Shown piece by piece: positions 8,263 through 17,064 of a stretch of 64,000 nucleotides of DNA. The notes below the pieces were generated by a model, which saw only the letters and a list, made by a program, of their open reading frames with translations, ran no database searches and was not told where the DNA came from. The stretch is taken from assembly GCA_015066385.1 (NCBI GenBank), contig SVOJ01000003.1:1-64000 (forward strand), read 5' to 3'. This stretch comes from Oscillospiraceae bacterium (GTDB lineage: Bacteria > Bacillota > Clostridia > Oscillospirales > Acutalibacteraceae). Made by a program: the position numbers and the translations under genes. Each line of letters begins with the position of its first letter. Position 1 is the first letter of the stretch.

Positions 8263-9060
8263 TTATTTTGATTGAATTTTTTTTACAACATGCTCCCAGC
8301 CGCAGCTTTCGTTGATGAAATCTGTTATTCCGTCATTTTCAATATAGTCAATGTCTGCATCATAAAAAGACATATAAATGATTTGTGAGGTTGCGTCGTT
8401 GGTAATAATGTAAGCCATACTCTTCGGATATTCGAGATTTTCATATGAATCGAATGCCAGCGGACGGAATTGATAGTTGTCAATATTGCCTTTTAAAAAT
8501 GAATAATGCGAAGCATAATATGCTTGCGGATTAGTATCCGTAAAACTGTAAGATTGATTTATAATATCCTTCTGTCTTGTGTATTCTTCTGCATCGTAAG
8601 TGCAGACAAGGTATATAACATGTGTTTCAAAGATGAAATAATAGTTTTCATAATAATAAATTTCAGTTTTTTCTGCATTTTCTACATCGTTGACAAACGG
8701 CAGAATATCGGCATATAGGTGGGAAAAAGTCTCATTGTTTTCTGTTTCTTCCGGCGATATGACCTGTAAATATTCCATTTGTCCGATAAATAAAAACAGT
8801 CCCCATGAAAACAGAACAATAAGCAAAAGAAGAATTATAAGAATCGTCTTTATCCATGTTTTGACTTTTGAAGAAAAGACAAGTAAGATAAAAACTGAAA
8901 CAACAAGCGGAATTAAAAATGAAAACATAAAGACAGACATACTCGGAATTGTGTCAGGCTTCAAGGTCCATACAATTGAAAAAAGTATTCCTAATGCAGG
9001 CAATAGAAAAGAAAAGACCAAAGCGGCAATTTGCTTTTTTGTCGGTTTCTGTTTAAACAT
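8263..9060 (-). CDS. Membrane protein with C-terminal extracytoplasmic domain, unknown function
   Basis: A 265-residue protein with three hydrophobic segments in the first 95 residues, followed by a soluble domain of about 165 residues rich in Tyr, Asp and Glu that is probably outside the membrane. I do not recognise the family. The start at 9060 is chosen because TTAGGAGG lies 9 bases upstream; the frame is open to 9168 but without a ribosome site. The N-terminal domain is repeated in the downstream 91-residue gene. No enzyme motif is visible. Confidence 0.7.
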   Translation of the reverse strand: MFKQKPTKKQIAALVFSFLLPALGILFSIVWTLKPDTIPSMSVFMFSFLIPLVVSVFILLVFSSKVKTWIKTILIILLLLIVLFSWGLFLFIGQMEYLQVISPEETENNETFSHLYADILPFVNDVENAEKTEIYYYENYYFIFETHVIYLVCTYDAEEYTRQKDIINQSYSFTDTNPQAYYASHYSFLKGNIDNYQFRPLAFDSYENLEYPKSMAYIITNDATSQIIYMSFYDADIDYIENDGITDFINESCGWEHVVKKIQSK

Positions 9061-9129
9061 TTCGGAGCCTCCTAACAAATTTTGAAAAAAATGAATTATA
9101 TTTTGTAAACAGATACATAGATCGGCTAT

Positions 9130-9158
9130 ATTATATAACGAATGTGCAAAAAAAGCAA
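9130..9158 (-). promoter_or_regulatory. SigA promoter of the small membrane protein pair
   Basis: On the minus strand TTGCTT (9158-9153), a 17-base spacer and TATAAT (9135-9130), leaving a leader of about 65 bases. Confidence 0.65.
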
Positions 9159-9200
9159 ATTTAAACAAATTGTTGCAATTTGTTTAGTATCAAAGAGAAA

Positions 9201-9231
9201 AGACTTGCGATCCATCAGGACAGCAAGCCTT
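9201..9231 (-). terminator. Terminator of the alpha-mannosidase gene
   Basis: A mismatched stem-loop (9201-9213 with 9218-9230, loop ATCA) just past the stop codon. On the minus strand it is followed by a T-rich run (TTTTCTCTTT). Confidence 0.6.
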
Positions 9232-9242
9232 TTTGTTATGTT

Positions 9243-12200
9243 TTATTTTTCAATCAACAGAGTTTTGATTTCAAACGGTTTGAAGGCAAGTTCAATCACG
9301 CCGTCAACAGCAGTGATTTCTTCTTTTTTGTCTTCAAGCATATTGGTAATCCATACCTTCTTGAACGGTGCGTTGATTGTGATTTTTGCAGTTGTTGCAT
9401 TGCGTTCACAATCATACAGACGAATAACGTAAGCATTTTCAATCAGTTCAGCGGGCTTGACAGCTTCGCAGATGATGTTGGATGCATCAATTTCCATGAA
9501 TGCTTTAGTCTGCTTTGCAACGCCGGGGATAACAACGGTGGGAATGTTGAGTTCGTAGGAAGGCTTAACAACATTGTCCGCACTGAAATCGCCGTCATGC
9601 GGCAACAGGGAATAGGTCATTTCATGTACACCCTTGTCACCCGTGACATCAGGATGTGTGCCGCCTCTGTGTAAAGAAAGACGAAGATTGGCATCCGTTA
9701 CGGTGATACCGTATTTGCAATCATTGAGAAGTGCCACACCGAATCTGCTTTCGGAAACATCAGTCCACTTGTAGTTACAGACTTCAAATTTTGCATATTC
9801 AAGGGAGGTATTTCTGGTGGTGGGACGCTCAACAAAACCGTACTGAATTTCGTTCTTTGCATTGAGGGTACGGATATCAAGATCAAAGCCGACTTTCAGC
9901 AGAGAGTGCGGAGAATTCCAATCCACAAGGGTCTGGAAATCAACACGCGGATTGTTTGCATAAACGACCATATCTTGTGTCAGAGTGGATTTGCCGAATT
10001 TGAATGCGGAACGAATGCGCATTTCAACAGCACCATCGCTGACCACTTCGCGGGAAACAAAACCGTCAACGACCTGCAGTCTTTCAACAACGTCGGTTTC
10101 AAGATCCCAGTTATCCCATACGTGCGGAACATCTTCGCCGAACAGCAGGCAGTTCAGCGGATCACCGCCGTTTTTGCGCAGTTCTCTGCCGGTCTTCTTG
10201 TCGATGAAAGAAGCAATGTAACCGTCTTTTCCGAATGTGATAACAGCAAACGGCGTTTCGAGCTTTTCACCGTCATACTTGAATACGGATGCAGCTTCGG
10301 AAGCCTTGTCGGTCATCTTGATGGTCTTTGCATTGAAGCCTTCAATTGCACCGGCTGCAACGGCAAGACATTTTCTGCCGCAGACATCGGTATACTGCTG
10401 GCTGGGAACATCTGCCGCAAAACGGGTTTCGTTTTCAATGACAGCTACGTCATTTCTTGCAAAGGAAAGCGTATTGTAAAGAGTGACACAATCAGCATCT
10501 TCTGCAGTCAGAAGTGCTGCATATTCATCAGCTTTGTTGTTGAGATCGGAGATCAGTTCATCCATTTCAACATTGTACTTTTCGTAAACGGGGGTAATGC
10601 AGGTGCCGGGAAGAATATCATGGAACTGATTCTTAAGAAGAATCTTTGTCCACTTGTCGGCATATTCACAGGCAGGGGAGTCAGAAACAACATTGAAATA
10701 TTCCATGTTGCGAACGGCAAATTCGCCTTTTCTGTTCTTTCTCTTGACATCGTGCATTTGTGTCAGCGTGCCTCTGTGCAATTCAAGATACAGTTCCCCG
10801 TCATAAGTGGGCAGATATTCGGTATCTTTTTCAAGCTCTTTCATGAAGTTACTGATGGTCATGTTTTCGATCTCGGGCATGCCTTCCATGGAAGAAGCTC
10901 TTCTTGCGGATTCGATCATGCCGTAGGTCGGTCCACCGCCGCCGTCACCGTAGCCGTAGGCAACAAGACGCATATCGTTTGCTTCTTTGAGCGTGATCTG
11001 GTTCACGGCATCTGTGATATCGTCTACATCGGGGAAACAATGCGTTCTGTTGAAGTGTGTGAGAACTGTGCTGCCGTCAATCCCCTTCCATGTAAAGCTT
11101 TCAAACGGGAAGTGGTTCATTTCGTTCCAGCCGATCTTTGTGGTATAGAAATAGGGAACTTCACAACCGCGCATGATCTGCGGAATGTTGGCATTGTAGC
11201 CGAATGTATCCGGAAGCCAGAAAGAGTCGGATGTATAGCCGAAGTGCTCTCTTGTGAACAACTGTCCCTTGAGGAACTGACGGATCATAAATTCACCGCT
11301 GGTAACATTACAGTCGCATTCAACAAAGACACCGCCGTTGGGTTCATATCTGCCCTCAGCTACATATTTCTTCATGTCTTCAAAAATGGTGGGATAATAA
11401 TCCTTCATCCATTCGCAGTGTAGTGCAGAAGACTGAATGAACTTGTATTCGGGATACTGACGCATAAGGGACATGGCATTGCAGTAAGTACGGGCACATT
11501 TGCGGATGGTTTCATCCACAGGCCATAGCCATGCGGTATCCATATGACTGTGGCCGATGATGCCGACACGACCAAACGTGCGGCTGTTGCCACCCTTATT
11601 GAAGAATTCACGTGTGTGCACAAGTGCTTTGCGGACACCTTCCTGAATTTCTTCATCAGTATAATGAAGCGGGTAGAAAATAACACAGTCAGCAACCTTG
11701 TCAAGAACACGCATTGCTCTCGTTCTTGCAAAATTGTTTTTCGGCAACACTTCTCTGGCAGTCAGCAGTTCGCGAACGTCAAAAACAAAATCTTTGATTT
11801 CTTCGTTCATGTAGCAAAGTTGAACGCCGTTGAAAGTGTGCATATAATCTTTGGCAGGGATATCGGGATATCCGTAATTGTCGAAAGGCATGCAATCAAC
11901 ACAGAAATGACCTGCATAGCATTCAAAGGAAAGCTGATAAGTGTCACCTTCCTGTGCATTGTCACAAACGAGCAAAGCGCAATGATTACCGCCAACGAAG
12001 TCATTTTTTGAATTATAAAGTCCCATGGGTTTTCCATCGATGAAGAACAACTGTTCAACACCGCCGCAAGCCGAAACAGCAAACAGTTTTTTGCCTTGTG
12101 CGGCTGCGGGGACGGTTGCTTTGCCCGTAAACCAACGGTTTTGCCATTCGCCCCCCCAAGCAGTACCTTTTTCGGCAGGTGCCCAACCGTCAACGGGAGG

Positions 12201-12341
12201 CTGACGAAGATGCTCTGCGCCGCAATCAACATACTGCATATCTTCAACATTGCCGCAGGGGACAAAGATCTTTTTGCCGTAAATCTCAAGCAGGGCTTCT
12301 AATTTTTTATAGACTTTCTCTTTCAGAGGTTCGTTATACAT
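9243..12341 (-). CDS. GH38 alpha-mannosidase
   Basis: This 1,032-residue enzyme removes alpha-linked mannose, typically from N-glycan or mannan fragments. The zinc site and active-site motifs are present: GHSHMDTAWLWPVDE with its metal-binding His and Asp, then LPDTFGYNANIPQIM with the catalytic nucleophile Asp, then an Asp/Gly-rich loop (GYGDGGGGPT). The N-terminal third is an ancillary beta domain and the C-terminal half the large beta-sandwich region usual in bacterial GH38 proteins. There is no signal peptide, so the enzyme is cytoplasmic. AAAGGAG precedes the ATG. Single-gene unit with its own promoter and terminator. Confidence 0.93.
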   Translation of the reverse strand: MYNEPLKEKVYKKLEALLEIYGKKIFVPCGNVEDMQYVDCGAEHLRQPPVDGWAPAEKGTAWGGEWQNRWFTGKATVPAAAQGKKLFAVSACGGVEQLFFIDGKPMGLYNSKNDFVGGNHCALLVCDNAQEGDTYQLSFECYAGHFCVDCMPFDNYGYPDIPAKDYMHTFNGVQLCYMNEEIKDFVFDVRELLTAREVLPKNNFARTRAMRVLDKVADCVIFYPLHYTDEEIQEGVRKALVHTREFFNKGGNSRTFGRVGIIGHSHMDTAWLWPVDETIRKCARTYCNAMSLMRQYPEYKFIQSSALHCEWMKDYYPTIFEDMKKYVAEGRYEPNGGVFVECDCNVTSGEFMIRQFLKGQLFTREHFGYTSDSFWLPDTFGYNANIPQIMRGCEVPYFYTTKIGWNEMNHFPFESFTWKGIDGSTVLTHFNRTHCFPDVDDITDAVNQITLKEANDMRLVAYGYGDGGGGPTYGMIESARRASSMEGMPEIENMTISNFMKELEKDTEYLPTYDGELYLELHRGTLTQMHDVKRKNRKGEFAVRNMEYFNVVSDSPACEYADKWTKILLKNQFHDILPGTCITPVYEKYNVEMDELISDLNNKADEYAALLTAEDADCVTLYNTLSFARNDVAVIENETRFAADVPSQQYTDVCGRKCLAVAAGAIEGFNAKTIKMTDKASEAASVFKYDGEKLETPFAVITFGKDGYIASFIDKKTGRELRKNGGDPLNCLLFGEDVPHVWDNWDLETDVVERLQVVDGFVSREVVSDGAVEMRIRSAFKFGKSTLTQDMVVYANNPRVDFQTLVDWNSPHSLLKVGFDLDIRTLNAKNEIQYGFVERPTTRNTSLEYAKFEVCNYKWTDVSESRFGVALLNDCKYGITVTDANLRLSLHRGGTHPDVTGDKGVHEMTYSLLPHDGDFSADNVVKPSYELNIPTVVIPGVAKQTKAFMEIDASNIICEAVKPAELIENAYVIRLYDCERNATTAKITINAPFKKVWITNMLEDKKEEITAVDGVIELAFKPFEIKTLLIEK

Positions 12342-12371
12342 ACGAGTCTCCTTTCATAATTATTCATAATA

Positions 12372-12399
12372 AGTATAGCATAAGCAAAAAAAGTTGCAA
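12372..12399 (-). promoter_or_regulatory. SigA promoter of the alpha-mannosidase
   Basis: On the minus strand TTGCAA (12399-12394), a 16-base spacer and TATACT (12377-12372) with an extended TGC. Confidence 0.65.
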
Positions 12400-12456
12400 G
12401 AGTTATCCTTGTAAAAATCAAGACAAAAAATATGTGCAAATTGAACATATAAAAGA

Positions 12457-12490
12457 AAAAGCACACCAACTACGAGAGTTGCAGTGCTTT
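12457..12490 (-). terminator. Terminator behind the truncated hydrolase
   Basis: A bulged stem-loop (AAAGCAC/GTGCTTT outer, AACT/AGTT inner stem), followed on the minus strand by TTTTTCTTTT. The remnant gene has kept its terminator. Confidence 0.65.
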
Positions 12491-12510
12491 CTTGAAACAA
12501 TTATAGATTC

Positions 12511-13060
12511 TTATCCGGGAAAGTATTGATCACAACATTCCTTTAACTTTGCATTATACTTTGCACCGCTGAAGGGCGTAAAAATCAAAATATGGTTGGA
12601 AAAGGGAAAAAGTATAAAGTCATAAACAGCACCCGATTCCTCAAAAGCCTTTTTAACAGATTCGCCGTTTCCTATGGGCACGATGCTGTCTTTGCCGCCG
12701 TAAGCGAATAAGGAGGGGATTGAATTTCCGTTAACATAAGCAACGGGGGAAACAAGTTCAATCAGGTCCTTCTCTTTGCCTTCCTGTATGTATTGGTCGG
12801 AAATTTCCGTGCCTGCAAGCATTCGTGCAATTCCGGGACCCGCTTCTCCCCAGGCTTCCGTAGTGAAGTCGGAGGGGCCTGCCTTATTTGCGGCAAAAGC
12901 AAGGGGGATCGCGCTTTCGTCTGCTCGTGAATAGGAATAAAGCATAGACAGATGTGCACCGGCTGAGTAGCCCGAGGTTGCCATTTTTGTTATATTAAGA
13001 CCTTTCTCCTCAGAAAATCTTTTTATTTCTTCAATATAAAACTCACCTTGTATATGAAAC
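12511..13060 (-). pseudogene. 5'-truncated alpha/beta-hydrolase (esterase/lipase) remnant
   Basis: The frame encodes the C-terminal part of a serine hydrolase: nucleophile elbow GYSAGAH, catalytic Asp in YGGKDSIVP and His in PFSNHIL. It is in phase from about 13060 (residues GEFYIEEIKRFSEEKG...) with no start codon before the Met at 12984, which sits only three residues before the elbow. The oxyanion HGG region and first strands, about 100 residues in this family, are absent, and an in-frame stop lies at 13078-13080. The lost end coincides with the promoter of the divergent GH95 gene, so a rearrangement probably removed the N-terminal half. A 157-residue product from 12984 could not form the usual fold. 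The terminator survives at 12457-12490. Confidence 0.75.
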
Positions 13061-13076
13061 TGAATTATGATATAAT
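13048..13076 (+). promoter_or_regulatory. SigA promoter of the GH95 gene
   Basis: TTGTAT (13048-13053), a 17-base spacer and TATAAT (13071-13076) with an extended TGA. It overlaps the broken end of the hydrolase remnant. Confidence 0.75.
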
Positions 13077-13113
13077 ATCAATCAACTTTTTTATCAAAAG
13101 AGGGTATGCAAAA

Positions 13114-15444
13114 ATGTCAACCAAACTTTGGCACGAGGACTATGAGCGTGATTGGATGCGTGCATTTCCGCTGGGTAACGGGCGTGTCGGTGCAATGCTT
13201 TACGGCGATCCGTACGAAGAAACGATTGAAATTAACGAGGAGTCACTTTGGAGCGGCAGACAGATTCAGGAAAAATATAATTGCTCCCCCGAAATGCTTG
13301 CGAGAATTCGACAGCTTTTACTTGATGAGTGCTACGAAGAAGCTGCTGAACTTTGCAGCAAAACATTTATGGCAAACCCGGAACGCGTGCGTTTTTTTGA
13401 AAGTATGGGTGAGATTCGCATTGAATTTCCCGACAAAAGCCGATATGAAAACTATCGCAAGGAACTGGAACTCAGCGAGGCTATCGGCCGAGTATCATAT
13501 AAAAAAGGTAAAATTGATTTTTTCAGTGAAACCTTTGTCAGCGAAAAATATGACGGTCTTGTTTACAAAGTAACTGCAACATCGGCATTTGATTGCCACA
13601 TCACCATGGAACGCGGTCAGGATGCCTACACTTCTGCACTTCGCAACGATCTGCTTTTCATGAACGGACGCGTAACCTATTACGATGAGGATGCGTATGG
13701 TGAGGGCGGAGAAGGTATGTCATTCGGAGCCAATATTTTTGTCCGTACAGATGGTAAACTTCTGAATGACAAAAAACGTATCATTGTTCACGATGCGACC
13801 CGGGTTATTATTTACGGCGTATTTGAAACAAATTACAATGTTGAAAAATATGATATTGACGAATCGATTGACTACCGTGCAGTTCTTAAGCACAAACTTG
13901 ATGTTATGACAGCCGTCGATTACGATACCATAAAAGCGGAGCATATTGCAGCACACAAAGCTGTCTTTGACAAAGTGTCGTTTAAACTTAATGCGCCGAC
14001 CTACGATGACATCCCCGTTGATTGGCGTCTTTATTTTCTGCAGCGCAATCGTCAGGAAGATCTGGATATGTACGAGTTGTATTATAATTTCGGACGCTAT
14101 CTGCTTATTGAAAGCTCCGGAAAAAACGCAACTCTGCCTGCAAATCTTCAGGGCATCTGGTGCAACGGCTTCCGACCGGAATGGGGCAGCGATTACCACA
14201 CAAATATCAATATGCAAATGAACTATTGGCCTGCTGAGCCTGCCAACATGGCAGAAACCATGCTCCCGTTTAAACATTTTATGAAGATGATCAGCAAGTT
14301 TGGCAGGCAAACTGCTGAGAAGCTGCTCGGTTGCAACGGTTGGGTTATAAACCACACCACAGACATATTCGGGCGCATCGGTCCTCATGATACCATTCAT
14401 TGCTTTTTTCCGATGGCAGGTCCGTGGCTGTGTCTTAATTTGTGGGAACATTATGAATTTTCCGGCGATACGGATGTGTTAAAAGAAATTTATCCGATTC
14501 TCAAAGGTGCATGCGAATTTGTCCGTGACTATTTGATCGAAGACGGGGATGGAAGACTGACCACTGCACCGTCAAATTCTCCCGAAAACTGGTTCTATTA
14601 CTATGATAAAAACGGTGAGAGAAAGAGCAGTATGTTTACACATGGTGCAACAATTGACTTTGAAATAATTTATGCACTCTATACCCGCATGGTTCACGCC
14701 TGCAGAGTTCTCGGAATCGATGCCGATTTTGCAGCTTGTATGGAGAATATTCTGACAAAACTGCCTGCACTGTACATAAGCGAACGCTACGGCACGGTTT
14801 GCGAATGGAATAGGGACTATGAAGAGGTTGAACCCAATCATCGTCATATTTCGCATATGTTTGCTCTTTATCCGGGCGATCAGATAAACGAAACAAATCC
14901 CGAAATCTATGAAGCCGCAAAAAAGACGATTGCACGGCGCCTCTCTCGTGGCGGCGGTTCCACGGGGTGGTCACGTGCATGGATCGTCAACTTCTATGCT
15001 CGTCTTAAGGACGGTGAAAAAGCATGGGAGCACCTGCAACAACTTATTAAGCAATTCACCGCAAACAATCTTTTTGATATTCATCCGCCTTTTCAGATTG
15101 ACGGCAACTTCGGCGGTGTGGCAGGCATCAACGAAATGCTGTTGCAGAGCCATCTGGGTGAGCCCGGTAAGCGTGTTATTGAAATCCTGCCGGCATTGCC
15201 CGCTGCATGGAACAACGGCTCTGTGACCGGTTTGAAGGCACGCGGCAATTTTACCGTTGATGTCGCATGGAATGAAGGCAAAGCAACAAAAATGGCAGTA
15301 ACTTCCGAACACGACAATGTGCTGCGGGTAAAACTCAACGACAAAACAGGTGAGTTCAAAACTGCAAAGGCATATACCGTTGAAAACGGCGTTCTTATAA
15401 TGAAACTTGATGCCGGTGAAACCGTTGAAATAGCATTTTTATAA
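13114..15444 (+). CDS. GH95 alpha-L-fucosidase (or alpha-L-galactosidase)
   Basis: This 776-residue inverting hydrolase shows the GH95 hallmarks: N-terminal LGNGRVGAMLYGDPYEETIEI, then LQGIWCNGF and TNINMQMNYWPAEP carrying the two Asn that help activate water, APSNSPENWF with the general-acid Glu, and IDGNFGGVAGINEML with the catalytic Asp. Length is normal for the intracellular clostridial type. There is no signal peptide. I use the ATG at 13114 (weak AAAGAGGG upstream, 38 bases after the -10 box) rather than the in-frame ATG at 13048, which lies at the -35 box. GH95 members cleave alpha-1,2-fucose or alpha-L-galactose; which applies here is not readable. The convergent membrane gene ends 112 bases later, with no clear terminator between. 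Confidence 0.92.
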   Translation: MSTKLWHEDYERDWMRAFPLGNGRVGAMLYGDPYEETIEINEESLWSGRQIQEKYNCSPEMLARIRQLLLDECYEEAAELCSKTFMANPERVRFFESMGEIRIEFPDKSRYENYRKELELSEAIGRVSYKKGKIDFFSETFVSEKYDGLVYKVTATSAFDCHITMERGQDAYTSALRNDLLFMNGRVTYYDEDAYGEGGEGMSFGANIFVRTDGKLLNDKKRIIVHDATRVIIYGVFETNYNVEKYDIDESIDYRAVLKHKLDVMTAVDYDTIKAEHIAAHKAVFDKVSFKLNAPTYDDIPVDWRLYFLQRNRQEDLDMYELYYNFGRYLLIESSGKNATLPANLQGIWCNGFRPEWGSDYHTNINMQMNYWPAEPANMAETMLPFKHFMKMISKFGRQTAEKLLGCNGWVINHTTDIFGRIGPHDTIHCFFPMAGPWLCLNLWEHYEFSGDTDVLKEIYPILKGACEFVRDYLIEDGDGRLTTAPSNSPENWFYYYDKNGERKSSMFTHGATIDFEIIYALYTRMVHACRVLGIDADFAACMENILTKLPALYISERYGTVCEWNRDYEEVEPNHRHISHMFALYPGDQINETNPEIYEAAKKTIARRLSRGGGSTGWSRAWIVNFYARLKDGEKAWEHLQQLIKQFTANNLFDIHPPFQIDGNFGGVAGINEMLLQSHLGEPGKRVIEILPALPAAWNNGSVTGLKARGNFTVDVAWNEGKATKMAVTSEHDNVLRVKLNDKTGEFKTAKAYTVENGVLIMKLDAGETVEIAFL

Positions 15445-15555
15445 ACCGTTTTTTTGGTCAATTACAACACCGGAAAAACAATGCAACAACAGTAAAAACA
15501 AAAGCATGCATGGATCTACACGCCGCCATATTTTATCCGCAAGCATGGATTATGA

Positions 15556-16989
15556 TTATCTGAAGTGGATTCTACCGAAAATCAACAAGGCGGTCATCAT
15601 AAGCAGGTATGTAGGATATACGGTTGAAGAGCAGCCAAATGAAGCAATAAACTGACCAAGGGTTTTCGACTTTCGGCGATTTTCAATAACGAGTTTCGGG
15701 CGGAACATAAAGAACGCCTCAAACACAAGATAGCCGCAACAGTAGAATATCCATGTTTCCCAAAGCGTATACCCCCTTACAATCTGACCGACAAGGGCAG
15801 CAGCCCCCACAAGTATCAGGAAGATGCGGATAAATTTAATGCCCTTATAATCCCAGTAGCGCTCAAGTCCGTCGTGCTGTGCGATGACATAGTACATGGT
15901 AAAACAACAGATAATACTTGCCATGGTTGTTGAACCGAGCATAATAAGCGCAAGCGGACCTACCATGTAGCAGGGTCGTTCAAGCACTTCAACGATGTTC
16001 ATATCAACCTCGCCGAAAGCCTTTGTTATTTTATTGCCGTTTCTGCGATAAGGAATGATAAACAGAAAAATCGTCAGAATAATCAGAACGCAGAATATCC
16101 ATGAGAGAACGGTGTCAACATTCTGCGGAACGGGATGCCACAGTGCACCTGTCGATTCGGCAGCCGCGAGCTTTTCTTGTGCAAGCGGCCATGCAATTAC
16201 AAATGCCACGGAAATGCCGAAGCCCTGCGCAAGGCCCTGCACAAACTCCATCATTTTCCAACCGTCGATGACTTTAAGTTCATCAAGTTTCCCGAACATG
16301 CGCTTGCCGTTCTTGAGCGGGTGGCACTCTTTATCGTAAAGGGTTATGCCGATAACCCAGCCGATTGCGCCGAACAGGGCACCGCCAATCCACATGATAA
16401 TTGAAAAGATATCTCTGCGTATTGCCATCATCAATAGCAATTGGGCAACTATTACAACATTGCGGCCCCATTCCTCGCGACTGTCTTCTGAAAAACCGAT
16501 TTTCGGCATTCTGCCGTTTTCGGGGTCATAGGGGGTGTTGAAAACGCGGTAGCCGATTTCCTGCGATAAGGGTACGAGTGCAAAGAAAATAACAAAATCA
16601 TACCACTTGTAAACAACACCGCTCATAGCAGAAAAGCTGATACCTAAAAAAGCCGCGCCGAGACCGCCCCATATAGAGCCTTTAAAGGTAAGGGCAAGGT
16701 AACCCAGCGGCGGGTTATAGCGGGGTTTGTCGTGGTGAAGAATGAGGAACATGGTTGAGGCATATGGCTCCATGCCGCCGTAAAAATAACCGAGTGCGCA
16801 GGCGGCAGCAAACAGAAATGCATTTTCCATAAGAAGCGCAGAGCCCGTGTACCATACGCACATAATACCCATAAATGCACCGGGAAGCATAGCGCCTTTC
16901 TCTCCGCCGATTGCTGAGCCACGGATACCCCAGCCAAAACACATGGCGAGCATACTGAAAACAATGAACATAAAAGGACTTTCGGTCAT
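15556..16989 (-). CDS. Polytopic membrane protein, unknown family (copy 2)
   Basis: A 477-residue protein with about eleven hydrophobic segments and no family I recognise. It is closely related to the gene just upstream: long stretches such as GEVDMNIVEVLERPCYMVG, TMASIICCFTMYYVIAQ and GYTLWETWIFYC are nearly identical. The first helix carries a conserved FGWG--GSAIGGEKGAMLPG segment with polar and charged residues that could line a transport path. AAAGGAG lies 8 bases before the ATG. It is the last gene of the cluster that also holds two sialidase-fold proteins and a KdsB-like enzyme. A role in uptake of the cluster's substrate is an inference from position only. Confidence 0.75.
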   Translation of the reverse strand: MTESPFMFIVFSMLAMCFGWGIRGSAIGGEKGAMLPGAFMGIMCVWYTGSALLMENAFLFAAACALGYFYGGMEPYASTMFLILHHDKPRYNPPLGYLALTFKGSIWGGLGAAFLGISFSAMSGVVYKWYDFVIFFALVPLSQEIGYRVFNTPYDPENGRMPKIGFSEDSREEWGRNVVIVAQLLLMMAIRRDIFSIIMWIGGALFGAIGWVIGITLYDKECHPLKNGKRMFGKLDELKVIDGWKMMEFVQGLAQGFGISVAFVIAWPLAQEKLAAAESTGALWHPVPQNVDTVLSWIFCVLIILTIFLFIIPYRRNGNKITKAFGEVDMNIVEVLERPCYMVGPLALIMLGSTTMASIICCFTMYYVIAQHDGLERYWDYKGIKFIRIFLILVGAAALVGQIVRGYTLWETWIFYCCGYLVFEAFFMFRPKLVIENRRKSKTLGQFIASFGCSSTVYPTYLLMMTALLIFGRIHFR

Positions 16990-17022
16990 TATTACAACTC
17001 CTTTTCACTATTTTTATGAATT

Positions 17023-17053
17023 AAGCCGGTGCATCAGCTTGGATGACCGGCTT
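17023..17053 (-). other. Intercistronic stem-loop between the paired membrane genes
   Basis: Outer stem 17023-17030 with 17046-17053 and inner stem 17032-17035 with 17042-17045, lying just after the stop of the first membrane gene. On the minus strand no T-run follows, so it is unlikely to be a full terminator. It may stabilise the upstream message or tune expression of the second copy. Confidence 0.5.
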
Positions 17054-17064
17054 TGTTTTATTTT

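Noticed and set aside
9906-11423. Long plus-strand open frame opposite the alpha-mannosidase
   Set aside because: Antisense shadow of GH38 with low-complexity, cysteine-rich translation and no start signals.
12511-12984. Intact small esterase gene starting at 12984
   Set aside because: The start would be three residues before the nucleophile elbow, the coding similarity continues upstream in frame, and the oxyanion region is missing.
15445-15555. Terminator between the convergent GH95 and membrane genes
   Set aside because: I find no stem-loop with a T-run in these 111 bases; nothing else is recognisable there.
17023-17060. Plus-strand terminator in the gap between the paired membrane genes
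   Set aside because: A T-rich tail exists on the plus strand, but no plus-strand gene lies upstream; I list it only as an intercistronic stem-loop.
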